64,000 nt of DNA from Flavobacteriaceae bacterium (lineage in GTDB: Bacteria; Bacteroidota; Bacteroidia; Flavobacteriales; Flavobacteriaceae), in the NCBI GenBank assembly GCA_016744415.1, contig JADGEL010000005.1, positions 124,001 to 188,000 of the forward strand, read 5' to 3'. The stretch's first letter is position 1, and every line of letters starts with the position of its first letter. This document shows positions 29,001 to 36,324 of the stretch, piece by piece. Below the pieces are notes generated by a model. The model saw only the letters and a program-made list of their open reading frames with translations, was not told the origin of the DNA and made no database searches. The position numbers and the translations under genes were made by a program.

Positions 29001-29221
29001 GTTGATCTATCAACCGTTTTAGAAAAAGAGTATTGTGTATGATCACTATTTCCATGATCTACGGTATCATAATATACAGTAGGATTGCTTCCTGAAATTT
29101 GATTCCATGCAATCATCATTGTTGTTGCAGGGTCAGAATTTAAGATGAGCCTGTATTTATCATTATTTGCATAACTTATTATACAAATAAATAGTGCGAT
29201 TAATAAGTAAACTTTTTTCAT
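26036..29221 (-). CDS. Secreted purple-acid-phosphatase-like metallophosphoesterase with duplicated Ig/jellyroll modules and T9SS domain
   Basis: 1061 residues. Signal peptide to about 18; FnIII-like phosphatase N-domain (20-115, TTMMIAWNQISGSNPTVYY). The calcineurin-type metallophosphoesterase domain (120-375) has metal-ligand motifs GGDSR (D128), FGGDMTSG (D156), RGNHE (H193), QYHKP and ESDTHT. Two near-identical 280-residue units follow (416-695 and 696-975), each an Ig-like domain (PVIEF..KVDFYI..YSFTN..EAIATD) plus a jellyroll-type domain (SVYFDSSDLELIYD..ESFEGNYAPRLYY). A type A T9SS sorting domain ends the protein (988-1061, IYPNPTKNILNI). Exported to the surface or medium; probably releases phosphate from organic esters. 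Confidence 0.92.
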   Translation of the reverse strand: MKKVYLLIALFICIISYANNDKYRLILNSDPATTMMIAWNQISGSNPTVYYDTVDHGNSDHTQYSFSKTVDRSTTYKGMENQFANLTGLTPDTNYYFIINDSQGNSQRFWFRTAPSDLSRLSFIAGGDSRNNRTPRQAANLLVSKLKAHAVIFGGDMTSGSTDTEWQNWMDDWQLTTASNGRMFPIIPARGNHENTNNIYNLFNTTSNSDAYYALTFGNDLFRIYTLNSEISVSGNQLTWLENDIVANSSVLWKSAQYHKPMRPHYSGKSEGIDRYNAWAQLFYDNGVRLVMESDTHTVKTTWPVEPSSGVGNDQGFIRNDLNGTTYVGEGCWGAPTRAADDGKDWTRNMGQFNQFKLIFVSETEIEVRTINVDNAASVGENSDNDPFTLPSNLNVWSPSNGDVVTILPASLPTKPVIEFVAGTRTNYSNGTNLTFNIDVLDAGDGVTKVDFYIDGALTSTDILSPYSFTNSFADGNYVIEAIATDNSGGVSLTSQIIINIGDYTSNKFATIITGNDDIEERQDQSVYFDSSDLELIYDGSTNGYQKIGLRFQNVNIPQGATISNAYIQFMADGDWGNADAEYNIYIENTNNAETFENNSSSNLTGRDYVGSTINWAPPSWTDDDITSNQQTPDLTSLLQNIVNLNTWQQGNNTVFKIEAAGASQTDINAKRRAESFEGNYAPRLYYSYSFNAIAPVIEFNSNTEISYIDGSNITLDVDVLDSGAGITKVDFYVNGTLSSSDTSAPYSFTNAYSDGSYLIEAIATDSNGVTGNTLIYISVGSFIVNDTNIIIEGKDDIEELENKSVYFDSSDLELIYDSQNGNGFQKIGLRFQNLNIPPGATISNAYIQFMADGDWDATNSGAKYEIFIENSDNTMPFGNNPVANLSGRSYIGASVIWSPQEWNDDDIAGDQQTPNLSVLLQDIIDLNNWKQGNSTVFKIEGANASLTNVNAKRRAESFEGNYAPRLYYTYSYNAVLNTDDVLSVGISIYPNPTKNILNIVSYQDKIFTVDVYDVRGRNIRVLNFNEQDSYQFNMTSLDSGLYFLKFYTERGIFIEHIIKN
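26297..27976 (-). repeat. Internal tandem duplication (two ~840-bp units)
   Basis: Two adjacent units of about 840 bp (27976-27137 and 27136-26297) encode the paired Ig-like plus jellyroll modules of the phosphoesterase. Identical stretches such as SVYFDSSDLELIYD, ATISNAYIQFMADGDW and NAKRRAESFEGNYAPRLYY recur at a 280-residue period. Confidence 0.9.
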
Positions 29222-29241
29222 AGTATTTGATTTAAGGGGTT

Positions 29242-30102
29242 TTAATAATTTCTTTTTTGAGGTAAAAATTTAAAATCTATAAAATATATTACCAATGGAA
29301 TTAAACCATGTGGTATTCTGTAAATTGTTTTATATAAAGAACTTTCTAATGACATTGCAATTAAGTCTGAATTGAAATAACCTGTTATACGTGCTAAAGC
29401 TGTTGCTGTACCCCACATAAAGGCATACCATAATGCATATTTTGAAACTCTTGGAATAAAAATTAGAATTGAAAGAATAATATCTAATATTCCAGCTACA
29501 TATAAAAATATTTTGGCATTATCTTCTGAAATCCCAAGTGAGAGAATTGTCATATCTACAAAATTTCCTGGAATAGGATAATAGCCTAAAGCATATAAGC
29601 CATGAGATATAAATGTTATAGCTACTATTATTTTTAACACTTTACTAATTTGCAAAAAGTCAGGTTTTTTATCTATAACTAATAATAAGACTAAAGGTGT
29701 TACTACTTGAATGGCATGTTCAAAAAATTGTGCATTATGAAAAAACTTATCTTTCATTAATAATGCTGATAAAATCAATAATGAAAAGGAGCCAAAATAA
29801 ATGAAATACTTTAAATATTTTTTATTTTTTTGGTTAATAAGCAATGCCGAAAAAGCCGCTATAGCTAGGAAAACACCATTTATCAGTGTAGCATTCTCAA
29901 TACAAACATCTACTTTTTTACTAGTTGCGTATTCATTCCAAGAAGTGTTAAAAAACCCCTCAACAATAGGCTGCAATAACCCTTCATCCCATAACAATGC
30001 CCTAAATGGAGCACCATATATTATGTATTGATAGGCTCTTCCAATAAATATAAGAAATGTGGCGACTTTTAAGAGGTTTACTATTTTTGACCTGGACATC
30101 AC
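29242..30102 (-). CDS. Integral membrane protein, function unknown
   Basis: 286 residues with about seven hydrophobic helices (for example 80-97, 100-115, 130-142, 155-175, 195-215). It begins MMSRSKIVNLLKVATFLIFI and has a conserved-looking ISHGLYALGYYPIPGNFVDM segment near residues 170-190, loosely reminiscent of DoxX-type proteins. It is immediately upstream (20 nt) of the phosphoesterase and likely co-transcribed. No function can be assigned. Confidence 0.75.
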   Translation of the reverse strand: MMSRSKIVNLLKVATFLIFIGRAYQYIIYGAPFRALLWDEGLLQPIVEGFFNTSWNEYATSKKVDVCIENATLINGVFLAIAAFSALLINQKNKKYLKYFIYFGSFSLLILSALLMKDKFFHNAQFFEHAIQVVTPLVLLLVIDKKPDFLQISKVLKIIVAITFISHGLYALGYYPIPGNFVDMTILSLGISEDNAKIFLYVAGILDIILSILIFIPRVSKYALWYAFMWGTATALARITGYFNSDLIAMSLESSLYKTIYRIPHGLIPLVIYFIDFKFLPQKRNY

Positions 30103-30271
30103 GTGGGGTTCAGATTTAGGGCTAATTAATTGATTTTAAGATTAATTTTCTGCTACATACACAAAAATACAAATTTTTAACTAAATAAGAATATTTATTT
30201 ATATTTTAAGGCCTTAAGTAGTCAAACTCTTATTCAATCAAAATCATTACAACTGTTACTAATTTCTGTTT

Positions 30272-30426
30272 CAATAAATCTACAACGGACTCACTACTAC
30301 CCGATCCAATTAGTATTGCAACCAACTCAGCACCTAAAAGAATTGACTTTCCTCTGCTCAATAATTTCTCTCTAGGGAGATTATCTTCATTCCTTTATTT
30401 AATGGAAAAAGAATGTGATTTATCAT
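30272..30426 (-). pseudogene. radC 5' remnant
   Basis: On the minus strand this matches the first ~40 codons of the intact radC at 25.7 kb at both DNA and protein level. The translation contains LPREKLLSRGKSILLGAEL and VAILIGSGS, against RPREKLLSKGKSVLSDAEL and VAILIGSGS in the intact gene. An in-frame TAA upstream of RNEDN and loss of similarity after VDLL make it non-functional. It is the only recognisable item in the 385-nt gap 30103-30487 apart from the trkA promoter. Confidence 0.8.
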
Positions 30427-30460
30427 CCAAATCTTCTTTTTTTACCAAAGATAAGTTTTA

Positions 30461-30468
30461 TATATTTG
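30461..30468 (+). promoter_or_regulatory. -7 box of the trkA-trkH operon
   Basis: TATATTTG, a perfect TAnnTTTG, ends 19 nt before the trkA ATG at 30488. The -33 position is T-rich but lacks TTTG. Confidence 0.5.
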
Positions 30469-30487
30469 TGTTAAATATTTCTATCTC

Positions 30488-31831
30488 ATGAAAATTATAA
30501 TTGCTGGTGCTGGCGATGTCGGATTTCACCTTGCAAAACTTTTATCTTATGAATCACAAGATATTTATGTGGTTGATTTAGATAGTGATAAACTTAATTA
30601 TTTAGATTCTCACCTCGATGTAATCACCACTAAAGGCGATGCCACCTCTATTAAATGTTTAACTGATATTGGTATTGAAAAAACAGATTTACTCATTGCT
30701 GTTACCGATTCTCAAAATACTAATTTTACAGTGGCTGTGATAGGAAAAAAATTAGGGGCAAAAAAAACAATTGCACGTATCAACAACCCAGAATTCATCA
30801 ACAATTCTAGTATTAATTTTAAAGAATTAGGGCTAGATGCTGTTATTTCTCCTGAAGAATTGGCAGCTGAAGAAATACACATCTTGTTAAATCAATCCGC
30901 ATTTAATGATTCTATTGTTTTTGAAAAAGGAGTGCTTAATATGGTTGGGAGCACGTTGAGCAATAGCTCTCCTATCTTAAACTTGACAGTTCAACAAGCA
31001 AAAAATAAATTTTCTGATATTGATTTTATCATCATTGCAATAAAGCGCTTTGATGAATCTCAAACCATTATCCCTCGTGGCGATACAGTTTTTAATATGG
31101 GTGATGAAGTGTATTTCTCTTGTCCAAAAGAAAGTATTGTAAAAATTAATAAACTCATCGGTAAAGAATCTGTTCATATCAAAGATGTGATGATTTTAGG
31201 TGGGAGCAAAATTGGAGAGAAATCTGCAAAAAAATTATGTGAAGCACGATTTAAAGTCAAACTTATAGAACAGCATAAAGACAAGGCTTTTCATTTAGCT
31301 GAAAAACTAGAAAGCACACTTGTTATTCAAGGTGATGGGCGAGATTTAGAATTGCTAGAAGAAGAGAATATTAGAGAAATGGATGCATTTATTGCAGTGA
31401 CTGGAAATTCTGAAACCAATATCATGTCTTGCTTAGTAGCAAAGTCTAAAGGAGTTAAAAAAACGATTGCATTAGTTGAGAACATGGATTATATCAACAT
31501 TTCACAAACCATCGGAATCGACACACTTATCAATAAAAAATTATTGGCAGCAAGCGAGATTTTTAAACATGTCCGCAAAGGCGATATTCTTGCCTTGGCA
31601 AATTTAAAACATGTAGATGCTGAAGTGCTGGAGTTTAAAGTATCTGCAGACTCTAAAGTCACAAAAAATATTATTAAAGATATTAAACTCTCTAGAAAGG
31701 CTGTTTTTGGCGGTGTTATTAGAGGTGGAAAAGCCCTAATGACCTTTGGTAATTTTCAAATACTAGCTGATGACAAAGTGGTCGTTTTCTGTTTGCCTGA
31801 TGCTATTGAAGATGTTGAGAAATTATTTTAA
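30488..31831 (+). CDS. trkA: Trk potassium uptake regulatory subunit TrkA
   Basis: Cytoplasmic NAD(H)- and nucleotide-binding ring subunit that gates TrkH. 447 residues with the usual duplicated design: RCK_N (1-125, Rossmann motif IIAGAGDVGFHLAKLL) and RCK_C (about 140-225), then a second RCK_N (about 230-350, MILGGSKIGEKSA) and RCK_C (about 365-447). It precedes trkH by 33 nt in one operon. Confidence 0.95.
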   Translation: MKIIIAGAGDVGFHLAKLLSYESQDIYVVDLDSDKLNYLDSHLDVITTKGDATSIKCLTDIGIEKTDLLIAVTDSQNTNFTVAVIGKKLGAKKTIARINNPEFINNSSINFKELGLDAVISPEELAAEEIHILLNQSAFNDSIVFEKGVLNMVGSTLSNSSPILNLTVQQAKNKFSDIDFIIIAIKRFDESQTIIPRGDTVFNMGDEVYFSCPKESIVKINKLIGKESVHIKDVMILGGSKIGEKSAKKLCEARFKVKLIEQHKDKAFHLAEKLESTLVIQGDGRDLELLEEENIREMDAFIAVTGNSETNIMSCLVAKSKGVKKTIALVENMDYINISQTIGIDTLINKKLLAASEIFKHVRKGDILALANLKHVDAEVLEFKVSADSKVTKNIIKDIKLSRKAVFGGVIRGGKALMTFGNFQILADDKVVVFCLPDAIEDVEKLF

Positions 31832-31864
31832 TACTAAAATAACACCTTTGAACCTTAATCAATA

Positions 31865-33364
31865 TTGAAAAACCTTAACTACCAAATCATTATTAGTTTT
31901 CTCGGACTCACTTCAATGCTCAATGGGGTGTTTATGCTACTGGCTATTCCGTTTAGCCTTTATCATAAAGAAGATGCTGTTTCAGGAATTTTAACTGCAG
32001 GATTGGTTACCATCTTTATTGGTTTTATCATGTGGTTTACTAATAGAAATGCACCAAAAAATCTACATAAAAAAGAAGGCTATATTATTGTAACTTTTGG
32101 GTGGTTGATTTTATCTATAACTGGTACACTCCCCTATCTTTTTACAGGTGCCATTCCAAATTTTACCGATGCTATTTTCGAAACCATGTCAGGGTACACT
32201 ACAACGGGTGCATCTATTTTAAATGATATTGAAGCATTGCCAAAAGGTATTTTATTTTGGCGTTCTGCTACACATTGGATTGGAGGTATGGGAATTATCG
32301 TACTTACAATAGCTATTTTACCAATGTTAGGAATTGGTGGCATGCAGTTGTTTATGGCCGAAGCTCCAGGACCATCTGCCGACAAAATGCACCCTAGAAT
32401 TACCGAAACGGCAAAACGTTTATGGCTGATTTATTTTACATTGACAATGGCAGAATTCCTCTTGTTAAAAATTGTAGGAATGGATTGGTTTGATGCTATT
32501 AATCATGCTATGGCAACTTTGAGTACCGGTGGATTCTCAACTAAAAATACTAGCGTAGCGTATTGGAACGGGTTACCTCTGGTACAATATATTATCTCTC
32601 TTTTTATGTTTATTGCAGGGACTAATTTTATTCTTACTTATTTTGCTTTTAAAGGAAGGTTTAAAAAAATACTACAAAACGAAGAGTATAAATGGTACTT
32701 TTTAGGGACGCTAGCTGTAGTGATTACCATCACACTATTAATTGTAAATTTTCAAGATCCAAATTTGCAAACTAGTGTCAATCACCCAATGCCTAGGGGC
32801 GAAACCGAAAGTGCTTTTAGGCATGCCTCTTTCCAAGTAATTGCAATAATTACGACTACTGGCTTTGTAACTGCCGATTTCACTATGTGGAATTCCTTTG
32901 CCACCATGATTATGTTTGCTTTGTTTTTTATTGGGGGCTCAGCAGGTTCTACATCTGGGGGTGTTAAAGTAGTACGTCATATTATTATGATAAAAAGTAG
33001 TATTCTAGAATTAAAAAAATTATTACACCCAAGCGCAATCATACCGGTAAGATATGGAGGGAAAGCAGTACACCAAAGCATTGTATTTAACATCCTTTCC
33101 TTTTTTGTTTTGTACATGCTTATCTTTATTTTAAGTTCAATAATACTCACTTTTTTAGGATTAGATTTTACGTCAGCTCTTGGCGCTGCAGCATCCTCAA
33201 TTGGTAATATTGGTCCTGCTTTAGGTAGTTTAAGTCCTGTAGATAATTACGCAAACTTATCAGATGCCGCTAAATGGTTTTGCTCATTTTTAATGTTGAT
33301 AGGACGTTTAGAATTATTTACCGTACTAATTTTATTAACCCCCTATTTTTGGAAAAAAAATTAA
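31865..33364 (+). CDS. trkH: Trk potassium uptake transmembrane subunit TrkH
   Basis: Potassium channel-like transporter of the inner membrane, 499 residues, TTG start (MKNLNYQIIISFLGLTSMLNG). The pore repeats carry selectivity-filter segments such as TTTGAS (about 117-122), LSTGGFS, TTTGFVTA and SIGNIGPALGS, and the gating-region motif GGSAGSTSGGVKVVR near 358-372. Full family length. Works with the TrkA encoded upstream. Confidence 0.95.
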   Translation: MKNLNYQIIISFLGLTSMLNGVFMLLAIPFSLYHKEDAVSGILTAGLVTIFIGFIMWFTNRNAPKNLHKKEGYIIVTFGWLILSITGTLPYLFTGAIPNFTDAIFETMSGYTTTGASILNDIEALPKGILFWRSATHWIGGMGIIVLTIAILPMLGIGGMQLFMAEAPGPSADKMHPRITETAKRLWLIYFTLTMAEFLLLKIVGMDWFDAINHAMATLSTGGFSTKNTSVAYWNGLPLVQYIISLFMFIAGTNFILTYFAFKGRFKKILQNEEYKWYFLGTLAVVITITLLIVNFQDPNLQTSVNHPMPRGETESAFRHASFQVIAIITTTGFVTADFTMWNSFATMIMFALFFIGGSAGSTSGGVKVVRHIIMIKSSILELKKLLHPSAIIPVRYGGKAVHQSIVFNILSFFVLYMLIFILSSIILTFLGLDFTSALGAAASSIGNIGPALGSLSPVDNYANLSDAAKWFCSFLMLIGRLELFTVLILLTPYFWKKN

Positions 33365-33409
33365 TTTTATAAATCAAAGATAACGGTACTAAATAGAATG
33401 ATATAAAAA

Positions 33410-34111
33410 GTTACCCAACATTAAAAAAACGATAAAATGAAAACAAATTATATCTTATTAATAATCGGATTATTAATTGGAAATACAACCTTAGCCAATG
33501 ACCAATTTGAATTTGTTAATGACTGTATTGATGTTTATGTAAAACTAAATTCTGCGACCACAGAATTTCATTCAACTCTTGAAAACAGCACGAATCCTGA
33601 GGAATTAAAAAAAGCAATTGCTGAATACAACGATGCCTTAGTTATGTTCTCTATGAATAAACTATTAAAGCACTCAAAAAGTGAAAACAAAAACATTAAA
33701 GAAGTTTCTACTGATTTAAGAAATGTAATTACTGATTTGGTTAAAATGAATTATGATTATCTGAATTTTGTAACTAATTCAAAATATACAAAAACGGAAT
33801 TAAAGAAAAAATCTGAATCCTTAATGATGGAAAATAAATTTGCTTCTGGATTTTTTAGGGAAATATCAATGGGATTAGTTGCAACTTTAGTTAAAGGCAA
33901 TACTAATAAACAAAATGATATACAATATTCTGAATTGACTTTAAAACAGAGGAATTCCATTAATGATAAATTGATTAAAAATTATGGAAAGTCGATAAAA
34001 AAAGGAACCAAAGTTGAAAGTAAAACTCCTTTTGAATATTCTTCAAGACTTATTTATGAGTTTATAAATATGGAATGGGAATTTGAAACTGAATAAAAAA
34101 CGTTGGGTAAC
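33410..34111. repeat. Inverted repeat bracketing an orphan gene
   Basis: GTTACCCAAC (33410-33419) and its exact complement GTTGGGTAAC (34102-34111) flank the 33437-34096 gene. The left arm lies 17 nt before the ATG and the right arm 5 nt after the stop. Similarity extends inward as AACATT versus AACGTT. The arrangement looks like a bounded cassette. Confidence 0.65.
33437..34096 (+). CDS. Secreted orphan protein, function unknown
   Basis: 219 residues with a signal peptide (MKTNYILLIIGLLIGNTTLA, cleavage near 20). The mature part is Lys/Glu/Asn-rich and mainly helical, consistent with a helical bundle. No recognised domain. It is enclosed tightly by the 10-bp inverted repeat described here and lies at the left end of the orphan-gene island after trkH. 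Confidence 0.7.
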   Translation: MKTNYILLIIGLLIGNTTLANDQFEFVNDCIDVYVKLNSATTEFHSTLENSTNPEELKKAIAEYNDALVMFSMNKLLKHSKSENKNIKEVSTDLRNVITDLVKMNYDYLNFVTNSKYTKTELKKKSESLMMENKFASGFFREISMGLVATLVKGNTNKQNDIQYSELTLKQRNSINDKLIKNYGKSIKKGTKVESKTPFEYSSRLIYEFINMEWEFETE

Positions 34112-34234
34112 ACCGTATAAAAATAATGCGTAGTTTCGTACTTAATCAAGAGGTCGTGCTCTTTTGTTAACTTCTGATTTTCCTGCGGAAAATCCTCGCA
34201 CACAAAACCGCACTATCTTTATACCAAACGTTGG
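34101..34234. repeat. Palindromic intergenic element A
   Basis: A 134-bp element whose ends are imperfect inverted repeats: CGTATAAAAATAATGCG (34114-34130) against the complement of CGCACTATCTTTATACC. AACGTTGG marks both outer edges. Inside is a hairpin, GATTTTCC-TGC-GGAAAATC (34176-34194). No coding potential. Confidence 0.65.
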
Positions 34235-34309
34235 TAACACATTCAGCTAAAGCTGATTTTGTTGCTACGTGCTTCGCACTCCCACCCCAAAAGAAATGTG
34301 TTACCAACG
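34229..34309. repeat. Palindromic intergenic element B with 15-bp perfect arms
   Basis: CGTTGGTAACACATT (34229-34243) and AATGTGTTACCAACG (34295-34309) are exact complements. Between them are two smaller hairpins, TCAGCT-AA-AGCTGA (34243-34256) and GTGC-TTC-GCAC (34270-34280). As single-stranded DNA or RNA it would fold into a branched stem. It abuts elements A and C, sharing the CGTTGG and CG edges. Confidence 0.7.
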
Positions 34310-34578
34310 ACCTGCTAAACCAAATTGAAAGACATCATTTTTATAAAGATACAGCTTTAGACTGGGCATCCAGCCAAAACGATGTGACAACAGTTGCTAA
34401 AGGCAATTTGGATCTGCCTTTTTTGTTCGCAATAATCAGAATTTGACAAATGACGATAACTACATTATCTATTTGACGAACTATTATAAGAGATTAATCG
34501 GAAGTCCTATTCTCTTATAATTGTTATACAAATTCTTTATATTTACTCAAAAAAGGCAGAACTGCGTTTAGCAGGTCG
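34308..34578. repeat. Inverted repeat element C with 13-bp perfect arms
   Basis: CGACCTGCTAAAC (34308-34320) and GTTTAGCAGGTCG (34566-34578) are exact complements flanking 245 bp of non-coding DNA. The interior holds a terminator-like AAAGGCA..TGCCTTTTTT hairpin (about 34396-34428) and a second stem ATTATAAGAGA..TCTCTTATAAT (about 34483-34521). The right arm ends 19 nt before the ATG of the next gene. Confidence 0.65.
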
Positions 34579-34597
34579 CTGTAAAAAATTAAAAAAA

Positions 34598-35287
34598 ATG
34601 AAATACGCTAAAATAATTTTCTTAGTATCATCTATATTTTTAAGTTCTTGTAAGGACAATAATAAGGTTAGTTCTGAACAAGTTAAGATTAATATTGAAC
34701 TTAAAGATAAACTCGAAACCATTTTCCTAAAAGACCAAGGCATTAGAAAAATTGTAAGTGGAAATTTATCCGATAAAAGAAAAATTGAATTACTTACTGA
34801 AATGAATATTAATGAATCTGATATCGAAGGAAATAAAATATTTGACTTAATACGTGAAATTGATAGTACAAATTTATTAGAAGTAGAAAATATCATAAAA
34901 GAATATGGATACCCAAGTAAATCACTAGTTGGAGAACCAGCCAATAAAGCAATTTTTTATGTAATTCAACATTCTAATAAGGTAGATGAATACCTTCCTT
35001 TAATTAGGAAAGCAACTAAAAATGGGGATATAGACAAAACCTCATTAGCAAAAATGGAAGATCGAAATTTAATGTATAAAGGGGTTGAACAAATTTACGG
35101 GACTCAAATTAAAGGGCAAGCAAACAAAGAAGGTGAATGGATTTACTACTTATGGCCAATAAAAAATGTTGATTCAGTAAATATTTTACGAAAAAATGCT
35201 GGTTTTGAGCAATCTATCGAGCAATATGCTAAAGAAAAAGGTGTTGATTTTAAGCTATATAAACTGAATGAATTAAAAGAATTATAA
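34598..35287 (+). CDS. Lipoprotein, DUF6624-like
   Basis: 229 residues with lipobox LSSC (Cys18). Helical N-terminal half; C-terminal motif block EYLPLIRKATKNGDIDKTSL, then DRNLMYKGVEQIYGTQ, with the YGTQ signature that I associate with DUF6624 proteins. Function is unknown for the family. It starts 19 nt after the right arm of repeat element C. Confidence 0.7.
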   Translation: MKYAKIIFLVSSIFLSSCKDNNKVSSEQVKINIELKDKLETIFLKDQGIRKIVSGNLSDKRKIELLTEMNINESDIEGNKIFDLIREIDSTNLLEVENIIKEYGYPSKSLVGEPANKAIFYVIQHSNKVDEYLPLIRKATKNGDIDKTSLAKMEDRNLMYKGVEQIYGTQIKGQANKEGEWIYYLWPIKNVDSVNILRKNAGFEQSIEQYAKEKGVDFKLYKLNELKEL

Positions 35288-35458
35288 AACACGCTATGAC
35301 AATTTCGTTTTCACATTTTTATTTGGCGCTTAATAGTGCCTCACCCTCGAGGTCAGATTTCTGCACACTAAGTATAAAAGCAAAATAAAACCTGTCAATC
35401 TAAAGCACAATCAATACCATTAGACACAATAAAAAACATAAATAATTTAATAAACTAT

Positions 35459-35863
35459 ATGAAAAACAATCTACTTTTAATTTGTCTCTTTTTATCCTTT
35501 TCTGGAATATGTCATGCTCAAAAAGTAAAGCTTAAAAAGGAAGTTATCTTTATTGATGGCAAAGAAGTTTTAAGCTTCGAAAAAAAATCACATAAAAACG
35601 AATATGTGATTTACGAACTTAATACTAAAAATGAAATTATTAATGTTGTTAGTAATGTAAACGAAGGATACAAAAAAATAATCTTTACTGAGTCTAAAAA
35701 AAGTTTAGAAACTACATTAGGCTATTGGAATAGTTCATTCATTAAGTGGCTTATTGAACAGAATGTATTGAGTTTGGACGGAAAGTTGGATAATGAAAAA
35801 ATTGACTCTTTCATCGAAAAATACGATGAAAAAATAACTGACAGAAAATTATATCGAAATTAA
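35459..35863 (+). CDS. Small secreted protein, function unknown
   Basis: 134 residues with a signal peptide (MKNNLLLICLFLSFSGICHA, cleavage before QKV). Mature part is Lys/Glu-rich: beta-rich at first (VIFIDGKEVLSFEKK) then helical (NSSFIKWLIEQNVLSLDGKL). No recognised domain. It is 7 nt upstream of the next small gene and so probably co-transcribed. The 170 nt before it show only a short TA-rich leader. Confidence 0.65.
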   Translation: MKNNLLLICLFLSFSGICHAQKVKLKKEVIFIDGKEVLSFEKKSHKNEYVIYELNTKNEIINVVSNVNEGYKKIIFTESKKSLETTLGYWNSSFIKWLIEQNVLSLDGKLDNEKIDSFIEKYDEKITDRKLYRN

Positions 35864-35870
35864 AAACTAC

Positions 35871-36197
35871 ATGCAAAAGAAATTAAATTGGGAGGCATTC
35901 TCAAATGGCAAAAGAAACAAAGTCATTGAAGAATTGAAGAATACTATTTCTTCTAGTGATGGATATATTATGAATTTCAATATGTTCTCAGACCTTGCAT
36001 TAACTCTTAGTATTGAAATTGAAGAAAACAAGATTCAAACACTTCATAAAGCCCTTGCTTTGGTTCTAAAAGTGTCCGAACTAGACCTAAATGAACTCAA
36101 TTTAGAATCAAAAAAAGATTGGATTATATTTATAAATATTTCCTTTGGGAAAGGAATAGGAGAATTAAAACAAAAAATCCCTAAAGTACCAGGGTAA
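35871..36197 (+). CDS. Small cytoplasmic protein, function unknown
   Basis: 108 residues, no signal or membrane segment. Predicted alternating helix/strand, ending FGKGIGELKQKIPKVPG. It is 7 nt after the preceding secreted-protein gene. The same frame stays open for 34 more codons past its TAA, encoding an unrelated-looking tail. No function assigned; the pairing of a secreted and a cytoplasmic small protein could be effector/immunity-like, but nothing in the sequence proves this. Confidence 0.6.
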   Translation: MQKKLNWEAFSNGKRNKVIEELKNTISSSDGYIMNFNMFSDLALTLSIEIEENKIQTLHKALALVLKVSELDLNELNLESKKDWIIFINISFGKGIGELKQKIPKVPG

Positions 36198-36302
36198 AAA
36201 CTATATCTCACAAAACCTAGAGCAGATCATTGTTGGGAAAATATGAATATTGACAGACAAGAATTTGTAAAATGGTTTGACAAATACTTAAAAGTTAATT
36301 GA
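36198..36302 (+). pseudogene. C-terminal gene remnant
   Basis: An open stretch of 34 codons directly after the preceding stop, in the same frame, ends TGA. It encodes LYLTKPRADHCWENMNIDRQ followed by EFVKWFDKYLKVN, an amphipathic, protein-like tail with no start codon of its own except an internal ATG 19 codons from the end. It reads like the tail of a lost gene. Confidence 0.4.
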
Positions 36303-36324
36303 TTTACAAAACAGAAACTAACCC

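Noticed and set aside
33410-34111. A true integron gene cassette
   Set aside because: The core-like heptamers are present, but no integron integrase, attI or cassette array is visible and the match is short. Reported only as cassette-like.
34231-34446. A 71-codon plus-strand reading frame across the palindromic elements
   Set aside because: It reads straight through both arms of element B and into element C, has no protein-like composition and is explained by the repeats.
34543-34944. A 133-codon minus-strand frame
   Set aside because: Lies opposite the start of the DUF6624-like lipoprotein, which has a proper signal peptide and lipobox; no independent support.
33437-36302. A toxin-immunity or defence system in the orphan island
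   Set aside because: No nuclease, ATPase, methylase or other recognised defence motif could be found in the four orphan proteins; left as an open possibility only.
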